Shown piece by piece: positions 26,769 through 33,969 of a DNA stretch of 43,870 nt. Within the stretch, counting starts at the first letter, position 1. Every line of letters begins with the position of its first letter. This stretch comes from an uncultured Ruminococcus sp. (GTDB lineage Bacteria > Bacillota > Clostridia > Oscillospirales > Acutalibacteraceae), in contig CADCKR010000021.1 in NCBI GenBank assembly GCA_902802105.1, positions 1-43,870 on the forward strand. Reading direction: 5' to 3'. Made by a program: the position numbers and the translations under genes. Below the pieces are notes generated by a model, which searched no databases, was not told where the DNA came from, and saw only the letters and a list, made by a program, of their open reading frames with translations.

Positions 26769-26966
26769 GCAATACCGCACAAAGATAGTGCCGCAGATGC
26801 GCCGTCAATTTTTTCGTCAGATTGTATAGAAATTTTGAAGGCATACTGACGTATGTCGAGAAATTAGGCATACTGACGTATGTCGAGAAATTTCTGTGCA
26901 AGATGACGGAAAAAGTGCAAGCAGATGTGGTGCTAAGCCGTTAGGCGGTCTTTGTGCGGTGTTGCC
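26769..26966. repeat. Long-inverted-repeat element (MITE-like, ~198 bp) with target-site duplication
   Basis: The two ends are inverted copies: GGCAATACCGCACAAAGA on the left and, reverse-complemented, GGCAACACCGCACAAAGA on the right. Pairing continues imperfectly inward (GCAGATG, TTTTTCGTCA, AGAAATTT), so the transcript could fold into one long hairpin. The flanks carry TCAAG on both sides (26764-26768 and 26967-26971), a likely 5-bp target duplication (4 bp if the element starts one base earlier). It abuts the rmuC stop codon and could act as that gene's terminator. It has no coding capacity. Confidence 0.8.
26840..26892. repeat. 27-bp tandem duplication at the apex of the long-inverted-repeat element
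   Basis: Two adjacent copies of a 27-bp unit beginning GGCATACTGACGTATGTCGA lie at 26840-26866 and 26867-26892. Each contains CATAC-TGAC-GTATG, a small hairpin. Confidence 0.9.
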
Positions 26967-28367
26967 TCAAGTATTACCCGCATCGAGCCGTTCTATGCCG
27001 CTGAGAGTACGGTTGATTTTTCTTGTGCGTGTGCCTACAAGCGCTTCAAGCCCTTCCTCGGCTTTGCGTATGCGGGACTGTGTATCTGTCAGTACCTTTT
27101 CAAAAGCGGCAAATTCCGTCTTGACGTCCGCAAGCACTGACCAGACCTCTCCGCTGCGCTTCTGTACTGCAAGGGTCTGGAATCCCATGCGCAGTGAATT
27201 GAGCATAGCTGCCATTGTTGACGGACCGGCAACATTTATCTTGTATGTGCGCTGCAAATCTTCAACAAGACCGCGCATATTAACGACCTCGGCATAAAGC
27301 CCTTCAACAGGCAGGAACATTATCGCAAACTGTGTGGTAGAGGGCGGCGCGATATATTTTGAGCTGATATCCTTTGCGCACTTGCGTACAGCATCCGCAA
27401 GCTCTTTGCGGCACTGTGCGATCAGTTCCCTGTCGGCTGACTCGTATGCATCCTGTAAGCGGCTGAATGTGTCGCCGTTGAATTTTGAATCTATCGGCAG
27501 GTATACGGTCTGACCTTCCTCAATGCCCGGAAGCTTTACGGCAAACTCGACACGGTTAGAGCTTTTGGGAACGGTGGCTACATTTTCATCATACTGCTCC
27601 GGCGTCAGTATTTCTTTCAGTATAGCTCCGAGCTGTACCTCGCCTAAGATGCCTCTTGTCTTTACGTTCGAGAGCACCTTTTTCAGGTCGCCTACGCCCT
27701 TGGCTACGTTCTGCATCTCACCAAGTCCCTTATATACCTGTTCGAGCCTTTCGCTGACGAGCCGGAACGATTCGTTCATCTTTGCTTCAAGGGTCTGCTG
27801 GAGCTTTTCGTCAACGGTTCCCCTTATCTGTTCAAGCTGCCTGGTGTTGTCCTCTCTTATGCCGCGCAGCTGTGTATCGACAGTTTCGCGTATTGCCTGA
27901 AGTCTTGTCTCAAGACCTGAATCAATGCTTGCAAAGCGTGTTTCAAGCTGCTTTAGCTGATTCGTTATGCTTCTGTCCATATCCGAGAGCTGTTTTTCTG
28001 TGCTTTTCTGCATCAGCGCTATCTGGTCGGTCTGAGAGCTGCCGATGACTGTGAGCTGGCTTTTCTGTGCGGCGAAAAGCTCTGCGGTGTGCCGTGACTG
28101 CTCTGCGGAAGAATGTGTCTGACTGCTTATGAGCTGTTCGCTGAGAAAACGCATATTGTCGTTCATGCTGCCCGAAAGCTCTCTTTTCATTTCCGACATA
28201 GCTTCGCGGCTTTCGTGCTTTTCATTTTCGATCTGCTCACATACCTCGGCCGAAAGCCTTTTTATATCATTGTCTGTAAGGCCTGAACCGCCCGGTCTTC
28301 CTTTGATGATAAGTATCAGCAGCAGTATGATGACCGCCGCCTGCATTATCAGTGATACTATTTCCAT
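26967..28367 (-). CDS. rmuC: RmuC-family DNA recombination protein
   Basis: A 466-residue membrane-anchored protein. An N-terminal hydrophobic helix (about 5-22) is followed by a long coiled coil (about 30-230) and then the RmuC nuclease-like domain (about 240-430). The domain carries K-T-R-G-I-L-G-E-V-Q-L, V-E-F-A-V-K-L-P-G and Y-L-P-I-D-S-K-F, the conserved P-I-D-S-K-F motif of this PD-(D/E)XK-related family. RmuC is thought to limit recombination at inverted repeats and DNA ends. The ATG at 28367 was chosen because the frame upstream (to 28439) reads unlike a protein N-terminus and contains the promoter. The stop TGA directly abuts the long-inverted-repeat element. Divergent from corA. Confidence 0.9.
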   Translation of the reverse strand: MEIVSLIMQAAVIILLLILIIKGRPGGSGLTDNDIKRLSAEVCEQIENEKHESREAMSEMKRELSGSMNDNMRFLSEQLISSQTHSSAEQSRHTAELFAAQKSQLTVIGSSQTDQIALMQKSTEKQLSDMDRSITNQLKQLETRFASIDSGLETRLQAIRETVDTQLRGIREDNTRQLEQIRGTVDEKLQQTLEAKMNESFRLVSERLEQVYKGLGEMQNVAKGVGDLKKVLSNVKTRGILGEVQLGAILKEILTPEQYDENVATVPKSSNRVEFAVKLPGIEEGQTVYLPIDSKFNGDTFSRLQDAYESADRELIAQCRKELADAVRKCAKDISSKYIAPPSTTQFAIMFLPVEGLYAEVVNMRGLVEDLQRTYKINVAGPSTMAAMLNSLRMGFQTLAVQKRSGEVWSVLADVKTEFAAFEKVLTDTQSRIRKAEEGLEALVGTRTRKINRTLSGIERLDAGNT

Positions 28368-28400
28368 TTGCTTGTCACTCGCTTTCCTGTATGTATGGAT

Positions 28401-28429
28401 ATTATACCACAGAGCTGTCAGGCAATCAA
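28401..28429 (-). promoter_or_regulatory. Predicted promoter of rmuC
   Basis: On the minus strand the -35 is TTGATT (28424-28429), the spacer 17 bp and the -10 TATAAT (28401-28406), about 34 bp before the chosen start. Confidence 0.7.
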
Positions 28430-28522
28430 TATAATGCATATCCTATGGGAAATATATAGGACAGCCGATCCGTGAAAATTGCATTCATTTGCTGTTTTTT
28501 GTGAAATTGCTGTCGAATTCAC

Positions 28523-28551
28523 TTGATTATTTGCACAAAAAATATTATAAT
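28523..28551 (+). promoter_or_regulatory. Predicted promoter of corA
   Basis: -35 TTGATT (28523-28528), 17-bp spacer, -10 TATAAT (28546-28551). The transcript would have a leader of about 140 nt before the corA ATG. Confidence 0.7.
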
Positions 28552-28595
28552 AACTATGTATCGTTAAAAATAAAACTATTGCGAGGTGGTCGGCA

Positions 28596-28739
28596 GTGAG
28601 TCCTGGTCCTGATATAAAACGAAAACAGCAGCGATTTACCGCAAACGGGACGTGCGGGCTGACCCGTGCGGCCTTTTTAAAGAAAAGAGGCGTCTGCAAT
28701 GATAAGCTACTACAAAACGATAAACGGAAAAATAGTTGA
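28596..28739 (+). CDS. Possible upstream ORF / leader peptide overlapping the corA start (47 aa)
   Basis: GTG 28596 is preceded by GAGGTGG at 6-7 nt, a better ribosome site than that of many genes here. The 47-codon frame reads through the leader terminator hairpin and overlaps the first 41 bases of corA in another frame. It is basic (start M-S-P-G-P-D-I-K-R-K) and has no recognised domain. It may be a leader peptide that couples translation to the hairpin, or chance. Treat as hypothetical. Confidence 0.3.
   Translation: MSPGPDIKRKQQRFTANGTCGLTRAAFLKKRGVCNDKLLQNDKRKNS
28639..28678 (+). terminator. Terminator-like hairpin inside the corA leader (possible attenuator)
   Basis: Stem CCGC + ACGGG (28639-28649) pairs with CCCGT + GCGG (28663-28671); CC and TTTTT follow. 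It lies after the corA promoter and before the corA ribosome site, so it would stop transcription ahead of the gene unless the leader refolds. No known metal riboswitch consensus (M-box, NiCo, yybP-ykoY) could be matched by eye. Confidence 0.6.
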
Positions 28740-29628
28740 GATAAGAGAATATGAACAGGGCTGCTGGGTAAACTGTATTGCTCCGGAGGATGATGAGGTG
28801 CAGTATCTGCTCGATACCTTCAAGATACCGCCTGAGCTTATGCGCTCCGCACTTGATGAGGAGGAGTCGTCGCATATCGACAGTGAGGACGGCACCACGC
28901 TGATAATCATTGATGCTCCAGTGGTCGAGAAGGTGAACCGCAACATTACCTATTCCACAATGCCTATTGCAATAATGATAACGGATAATAATGTTATAAC
29001 TATCGCTCTTGACGAGAACCCGGTGCTCAGTGAATTTTCTGAGGGAGTAGTCAAGAATGTAATAACCGGATACAAGACCCATTTTGTCCTGCATATCATG
29101 CTGAGGATGGCAACGAAGTATTTGCAGTACCTGAAGCAGATAGACAAGATAAACAACCGCATAGAGCGTGAACTGAGACGTTCGGCGCAGAATAAGGAGC
29201 TTCATCAGCTGCTCGATATCGAAAAGTCGCTTGTGTATTTTTCTTCATCGCTCAAGGCAGACGAACTGACGCTTGAAAAAATAATGCGCGGCAGATATAT
29301 CAAGCTTTATGACGAGGATCAGGATCTGCTTGAGGATGTGCTTATCGAGATAAAGCAGGCTGTGGATATGGCGGCTATACATCTGAACATCCTTACAGGT
29401 ACGATGGATGTGTTCGCGTCCATTATCTCAAACAACCTTAACGTAATAATGAAAATACAGGCTTCTCTGACGCTGCTGGTATCCGTTCCTACGGTAATAT
29501 CGGGCTTCTACGGCATGAACATAGTAACAGGCCTGCCGATAGACAATTATTGGTGGTTCCCGGTACTGCTTTCGGGTATTCTTATGCTTGTAATGTATAT
29601 AATATTAAAGAAAAAGGGAATGTTCTGA
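28699..29628 (+). CDS. corA: CorA-family Mg2+/metal ion channel
   Basis: A 309-residue divalent-cation channel of the CorA family (Mg2+, possibly Co2+ or Ni2+). A large N-terminal cytosolic domain (about 1-240) ends in a long helix. Two C-terminal transmembrane helices follow, the first ending in the family signature Y-G-M-N-I (about 272-276), which forms the selectivity loop. The last residues are basic (K-K-K-G-M-F), as expected for the cytosolic tail. The ribosome site is AAGAGG. Expression probably depends on the leader with its terminator hairpin. It is the first gene of a long plus-strand run; the fusion gene starts 45 bp later with no terminator between. Confidence 0.92.
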   Translation: MISYYKTINGKIVEIREYEQGCWVNCIAPEDDEVQYLLDTFKIPPELMRSALDEEESSHIDSEDGTTLIIIDAPVVEKVNRNITYSTMPIAIMITDNNVITIALDENPVLSEFSEGVVKNVITGYKTHFVLHIMLRMATKYLQYLKQIDKINNRIERELRRSAQNKELHQLLDIEKSLVYFSSSLKADELTLEKIMRGRYIKLYDEDQDLLEDVLIEIKQAVDMAAIHLNILTGTMDVFASIISNNLNVIMKIQASLTLLVSVPTVISGFYGMNIVTGLPIDNYWWFPVLLSGILMLVMYIILKKKGMF

Positions 29629-29673
29629 CAGATCGAATGAGGGCTTATCCTTAACTGCGAGAGGTGTATTGAA

Positions 29674-31443
29674 GTGAATGAAGAAAAACTTTTTCATATA
29701 GGAATAACAAGAGAACAGGGCGCAGGGTATGCTATACTTCCCGGAGATCCGGGCAGAGTGGAGCTTATCGCGCAGTACCTTGACGAGCCGGAGAAGCTGG
29801 CCTCAAACAGAGAGTTCACATCGTGGGCGGGCAGGCTGTGCGGCGAAAGGGTGATAGTCCTTTCAACAGGCATAGGCGGACCGTCGGCGGCTATCGCTCT
29901 TGAAGAGCTGTGCGAAGCAGGACTTCGGGCAGCTATAAGGACAGGCACCTGCGGAGGGATAAGCGAGGGAGTTATACCCGGCGATATCATAGTGCCGACC
30001 GCTGCTGTAAGGATGGAGGGCACATCGAGGGAGTATGCTCCGCTTGAATTTCCGGCCGCGGCTGATTTCGGGATGGTAAAGGCTCTTGCCGAAGCTGCCG
30101 AAAAAAACGGTTTCCGTGTCCATACGGGTATAATACAGAGCAAGGATTCCTTCTACGGGCAGCATTCGCCTGAGATCATGCCTGTTGAATACAAGCTCAG
30201 AAATAAGTGGAGCGCATGGAAAAGGCTTGGCGTGCTTGCTTCCGAAATGGAAACGGCGGCGCTGCTCACCGTAGCTTCTGCAAGAGGCATCAGGATGGGC
30301 TGTGTGCTCCATGCTTTGTGGAATCAGGAGAGAAAGAGCAAGGGCTATGAGGACAGCGATGACTTTGACCTGACGGCGGCCATAAGGACGGCTGTTGATG
30401 CGATGAAAACGATAATCACGGCTGATAAGCATAAGCACAGTGCAAAGGCAGCTAATGCAGCTCCGGTGCAGAAGAAAAAGATGATAGCTGTAGTGGGGCC
30501 TACGGCATCGGGCAAAACCGACCTTGCCATAAAGCTTGCAAAAAAATATGACGGTGAGATCGTTTCCGCCGATTCGATGCAGATATATAAGGGAATGGAG
30601 ATCGCAAGCGCGAAGCCGACAGAGGAGGAAATGCAGGGCATACCGCATCACCTTATGAGCTTCATCTCACCGAGCGACACCTTTTCTGTATCGGACTATG
30701 TAAAGCTTGCTTCGCAGGCGATAGATGATATCATATCAAGAGGAAAGATGCCGATACTGTGCGGAGGTTCCGGGCTGTATATACGTTCGCTGATAGACAA
30801 CATCACCTTTGCTCCGGACGTTCCGGATGAGCAGCTTCGTGAGGAGCTGAACGCAAGATATGAGAGCGAGGGCGGCGAGGCGCTGCTCAGGGAGCTTGCC
30901 GAGTTTGATCCGGAATCTGCTGCGAAGCTTTCACCCAATGACGGCAAGAGGATAATACGTGCTATTGAGATATACCGTTCTACCGGCATAACCATGAGCG
31001 AGCACATTTCGCTCTCAAAGCTTGAACCTTCTCCCTATGACGTTACTGCGATAGGCCTTATCTTCGCAGACAGGCAGCACCTTTACGACAGGATAAACAA
31101 TCGTGTTGACGAGATGCTGAAAAGAGGCCTTGTTGAGGAGGCAAAGAATTTTTATTCTTCGGAGAAGAGCGTTACTTCGTCCGCAGCCATAGGGTATAAG
31201 GAACTCAGACCATACCTTGAAGGAAGGATAACTCTTGAAGCTGCTGCGGAAAAGCTGAAAATGGAATCGCGCAGATATGCAAAGAGACAGATCACCTGGT
31301 TCAGGCGTGATGAATACATCAGCTGGATCGAGGTAGACAAATGTGACGATGTGCTGAGTGAAGCGGAAAGGATAATCGAACAGCACGATAAGGCGGAAGA
31401 AAAGAAGGAGCAGGAGGATGGAAAAGCAAACACCGATCGATAA
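29674..31443 (+). CDS. miaA: Fusion: nucleoside phosphorylase (uridine phosphorylase-like) + tRNA dimethylallyltransferase MiaA
   Basis: A 589-residue single reading frame with two enzymes. Residues 1-248 are a PNP/UDP-type nucleoside phosphorylase: G-D-P-G-R-V-E (24-30, phosphate loop), S-T-G-I-G-G-P-S (64-71), R-T-G-T-C-G-G (89-95) and E-M-E-T (191-194, ribose binding). A linker rich in Lys, His and Ala (about 249-268) leads to a full MiaA (269 to about 570): P-loop G-P-T-A-S-G-K-T (275-282), S-A-D-S-M-Q-I-Y (298-305), G-G-S-G-L-Y and R-Y-A-K-R-Q-I-T-W-F. MiaA adds a dimethylallyl group to A37 of tRNAs reading UNN codons. The start is GTG 29674 with AGAGGTG upstream. Both halves keep their motifs, so both may be active. 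The 3' end overlaps the HlyD-like gene by 26 bp. Confidence 0.92.
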   Translation: MNEEKLFHIGITREQGAGYAILPGDPGRVELIAQYLDEPEKLASNREFTSWAGRLCGERVIVLSTGIGGPSAAIALEELCEAGLRAAIRTGTCGGISEGVIPGDIIVPTAAVRMEGTSREYAPLEFPAAADFGMVKALAEAAEKNGFRVHTGIIQSKDSFYGQHSPEIMPVEYKLRNKWSAWKRLGVLASEMETAALLTVASARGIRMGCVLHALWNQERKSKGYEDSDDFDLTAAIRTAVDAMKTIITADKHKHSAKAANAAPVQKKKMIAVVGPTASGKTDLAIKLAKKYDGEIVSADSMQIYKGMEIASAKPTEEEMQGIPHHLMSFISPSDTFSVSDYVKLASQAIDDIISRGKMPILCGGSGLYIRSLIDNITFAPDVPDEQLREELNARYESEGGEALLRELAEFDPESAAKLSPNDGKRIIRAIEIYRSTGITMSEHISLSKLEPSPYDVTAIGLIFADRQHLYDRINNRVDEMLKRGLVEEAKNFYSSEKSVTSSAAIGYKELRPYLEGRITLEAAAEKLKMESRRYAKRQITWFRRDEYISWIEVDKCDDVLSEAERIIEQHDKAEEKKEQEDGKANTDR

Positions 31444-32746
31444 GCCTGCGGTAATGAAAAACGGTATACTGATAGTGCTGACGATCCTTATAATCACCTA
31501 TGTGATATATCTTGTATACGTTACGAATTTCAAGCAGGTAAAGACAATAAGTGCAAAGGAAACAATAGCCTATGACGCAATAAACTGCGAGGGCTTTATC
31601 ATACATGACGAAACGCTGATAAGCTATGACGGCAGCGGCGTCATATCCTATACTGTGGGAGACGGTGACAAGGTGTCGGTCAACGAGCCGGTCGCAGGCG
31701 TGTTTGACAGCGTGGATTCGGCAGGAACGAAGCAGGAAGCCGAAAGACTGAAAAAGAAGATAGATTCCCTGAAGCTTTTGCAGTCAAATTCCGATACCAT
31801 AACAAAAACACCGGACGTTCTTGACAAGAATATCCGTTCATCACTCATAAAGGCAAATTCTCAGGTAAACATGGGGTGGATATCCGAAGCCGGACTTTGC
31901 GCCGATGATGTGCTGTATTACATCAACGAAAGACAGATCGTTACGGGCAGGGCTGCGGATTTTACCGAAAAGATAAACCAGCTTGAAGCAAAGTACAAAG
32001 AGCTTGAAGCAAAGCTTAAAAAGGGCAGGAAATCGAAGGATATAAGATCTCCTGCGACCGGATATTTCGCATCGGGTGCAGACGGCTACGAAAATCTGTT
32101 CAAGGTGGCTGATCTTGAAAATATCATGCCCGATGACATGAAGCCCGAAAATATAAAGCCCGCTGCCGTAGGTGAAAATGTTATCGGCAAGACGATAGAG
32201 GGCGTGTATTGGTATGCTGCCTGTCCGGTGAGCGCCGAGAACGCTATCAAGGTAAAGAATGCCGGAACGCTCAAAATGGATATACCTATGGTGTCCAGCG
32301 ACAAGATAGATGTTGAGCTTGTATCTATAAATCAGAAAACAAAGTCGTCCGATGCGGTAGTCATACTCAGAGGGACCTACATGAATGATGAGATGGCTTC
32401 GCTGAGAAAGGGCAGCTTTTCTATCATACTCCGTACCTATGACGGGATATATATACCCAAGTCGGCAGTGCACAACGGTGAATTCACGCGCACTGTTGAG
32501 GACAAGGACGGAAATGAAAAAAAGGAGACAAAGACCCTCACGGGAGCTTATGTCAGGATCGGCAATGAGGTCGCTTTCAGAGAGATCGTACCGCTGTATT
32601 CCGGTGAGAACTTTGTTATAAGCAAGCTTGTGCCCAAGCCGGAGGAATACTTCTCAAAGAAGGTCGGAGTGGTGCAGGTATATGACGAAATAATCGTGGA
32701 GGGAGCTAATCTGTATGACGGAAAGATCATTAACCGTGCCGGCTGA
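31418..32746 (+). CDS. HlyD-like membrane-anchored protein of the ylm/division cluster
   Basis: A 442-residue protein with one N-terminal membrane helix (about 15-36) and an outside region. That region begins with a barrel-sandwich (biotinyl-lipoyl-like) half (about 50-100: G-F-I-I-H-D-E-T-L-I, V-G-D-G-D-K-V-S-V-N-E-P-V-A). A coiled coil follows (about 105-215), then the second sandwich half and a beta domain, as in HlyD-type adaptors of efflux or secretion systems. No ABC transporter or outer-membrane partner is nearby, as expected for a Gram-positive. Its place between miaA and ylmE suggests a role in envelope assembly or division; this is inference. It overlaps miaA by 26 bp and ylmE by 32 bp, so translation is coupled. 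The ribosome site is AAGGAG. Confidence 0.75.
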   Translation: MEKQTPIDKPAVMKNGILIVLTILIITYVIYLVYVTNFKQVKTISAKETIAYDAINCEGFIIHDETLISYDGSGVISYTVGDGDKVSVNEPVAGVFDSVDSAGTKQEAERLKKKIDSLKLLQSNSDTITKTPDVLDKNIRSSLIKANSQVNMGWISEAGLCADDVLYYINERQIVTGRAADFTEKINQLEAKYKELEAKLKKGRKSKDIRSPATGYFASGADGYENLFKVADLENIMPDDMKPENIKPAAVGENVIGKTIEGVYWYAACPVSAENAIKVKNAGTLKMDIPMVSSDKIDVELVSINQKTKSSDAVVILRGTYMNDEMASLRKGSFSIILRTYDGIYIPKSAVHNGEFTRTVEDKDGNEKKETKTLTGAYVRIGNEVAFREIVPLYSGENFVISKLVPKPEEYFSKKVGVVQVYDEIIVEGANLYDGKIINRAG

Positions 32747-33449
32747 GAAGCTTGAGTATGTAAGGAGCAGCTATCTTGATATCACATCAAGGATCGCAAG
32801 GGCTGCCGAGGCGTCCGGAAGGAAGGCTGAGGACATAACGCTTCTGGCGGCTACCAAGACCGTAGAGCCGGAAGTGATAAACTATGCTGTTTCGCTTGGC
32901 CTGAGATATATCGGCGAAAACAAGGTGCAGGAGCTTTTGTCAAAGTATGAATACTACGACCTTGAACACTGCGACCTGCAGTTCATCGGTCATTTGCAGA
33001 CAAATAAGGTGCGTCAGATCGTCGGCAAGGTTTCTATGATACAGTCTGTTGACAGTTTTAAGCTTGCGGGCGAGATATCGAAGCAGTCGGCAAAGAACGG
33101 AATAACTACCGATGTGCTGATAGAGGTGAATATTGGCAGAGAAGAAAATAAATCGGGCGTTATGCCGGAGGAACTTGAAGAACTGATAGCTCAGAGTGCC
33201 GCTCTTGACAGCATCAGGATAAGAGGATTGATGGCTGTGCCGCCTATTTGCGACAAAAAAGCCGAAATTTGTAATTTTTTTGATAAGATGCATCATTTAT
33301 TTATTGACATTTCAGACAAAACATTAGATAATGTAAGTATGGACTTCCTTTCAATGGGAATGTCTGACGATTTTGAGGAAGCGATCCTTTCAGGCGCAAA
33401 TATGGTGAGAGTCGGTTCAAGGCTCTTCGGCGCAAGAATATACAGATAA
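32715..33449 (+). CDS. ylmE: YggS/YlmE-family PLP homeostasis protein
   Basis: A 244-residue, single-domain TIM-barrel protein that binds pyridoxal phosphate and balances vitamin B6 and amino-acid pools; no catalytic reaction is established. The PLP Lys is in L-L-A-A-T-K-T-V (about residue 48). I-G-E-N-K-V-Q-E, F-I-G-H-L-Q-T-N-K and S-M-G-M-S-D-D-F are family motifs, and V-R-V-G-S-R-L-F-G closes the barrel. It overlaps the end of the HlyD-like gene; GGGAG lies before the ATG. In Firmicutes ylmE stands directly before sepF, as here. Confidence 0.93.
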   Translation: MTERSLTVPAEKLEYVRSSYLDITSRIARAAEASGRKAEDITLLAATKTVEPEVINYAVSLGLRYIGENKVQELLSKYEYYDLEHCDLQFIGHLQTNKVRQIVGKVSMIQSVDSFKLAGEISKQSAKNGITTDVLIEVNIGREENKSGVMPEELEELIAQSAALDSIRIRGLMAVPPICDKKAEICNFFDKMHHLFIDISDKTLDNVSMDFLSMGMSDDFEEAILSGANMVRVGSRLFGARIYR

Positions 33450-33465
33450 CGGAGGATAATATATT

Positions 33466-33939
33466 ATGGCAGGATTTATGGGAAAATTCAAGAATATGCT
33501 GAAACAGCCCGATGAGGATATGGATTACGAGGAGTATTACAGCTCTGAGGAGGAGCAGGAGCCGCACACTGCCGATCCGGCTCCGGCGGATGATTATGAG
33601 CCGATGGAGGAGGCTCCGGCGGAGCCTGCTGATAATGTTATCAGCTTCAAGGACAATACAAAGGTGCAGTTCGTGCTCTTCAAGCCTGAGACCTTTGACA
33701 AGGACGTAACTGCTATGGCTGATGAGTTTATAAAGAGAAACACTGTTATCCTTAATATGGAGCAGACAAACAAGGACGTCGGCAAGAGGATAATCGACTT
33801 CCTCAGCGGTGTTGCCTATGCGCACAACGGCAAGATCAGCCGTGTGGCAGAGGATACCTACATCGTGATGCCGAGCAATGTCAGACTTTCCGGTGAGGAC
33901 GTAATGGACGAGGTGGAGAGCGACAACATTTACTTCTGA
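33466..33939 (+). CDS. sepF: Cell division protein SepF
   Basis: A 157-residue FtsZ-interacting division protein. The N-terminus (M-A-G-F-M-G-K-F-K-N) is the membrane-binding amphipathic helix. A long acidic Pro/Glu linker (about 15-57) leads to the SepF domain (about 65-145) with V-I-L-N-M-E-Q-T-N-K-D-V and R-I-I-D-F-L-S-G-V-A-Y-A, followed by I-V-M-P-S-N-V. SepF forms rings that bundle FtsZ filaments and tether them to the membrane. It lies 16 bp after ylmE with ACGGAGG upstream, in the same operon. Confidence 0.95.
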   Translation: MAGFMGKFKNMLKQPDEDMDYEEYYSSEEEQEPHTADPAPADDYEPMEEAPAEPADNVISFKDNTKVQFVLFKPETFDKDVTAMADEFIKRNTVILNMEQTNKDVGKRIIDFLSGVAYAHNGKISRVAEDTYIVMPSNVRLSGEDVMDEVESDNIYF

Positions 33940-33969
33940 TATTAACTATGAATAGAAGGGAATATGTGT

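Noticed and set aside
26840-26892. CRISPR array
   Set aside because: Two directly abutting 27-bp copies without spacers, lying inside an inverted-repeat element, with no cas genes.
28555-28698. M-box or NiCo riboswitch before corA
   Set aside because: The leader lacks the recognisable conserved cores of these classes; only the terminator hairpin is clear.
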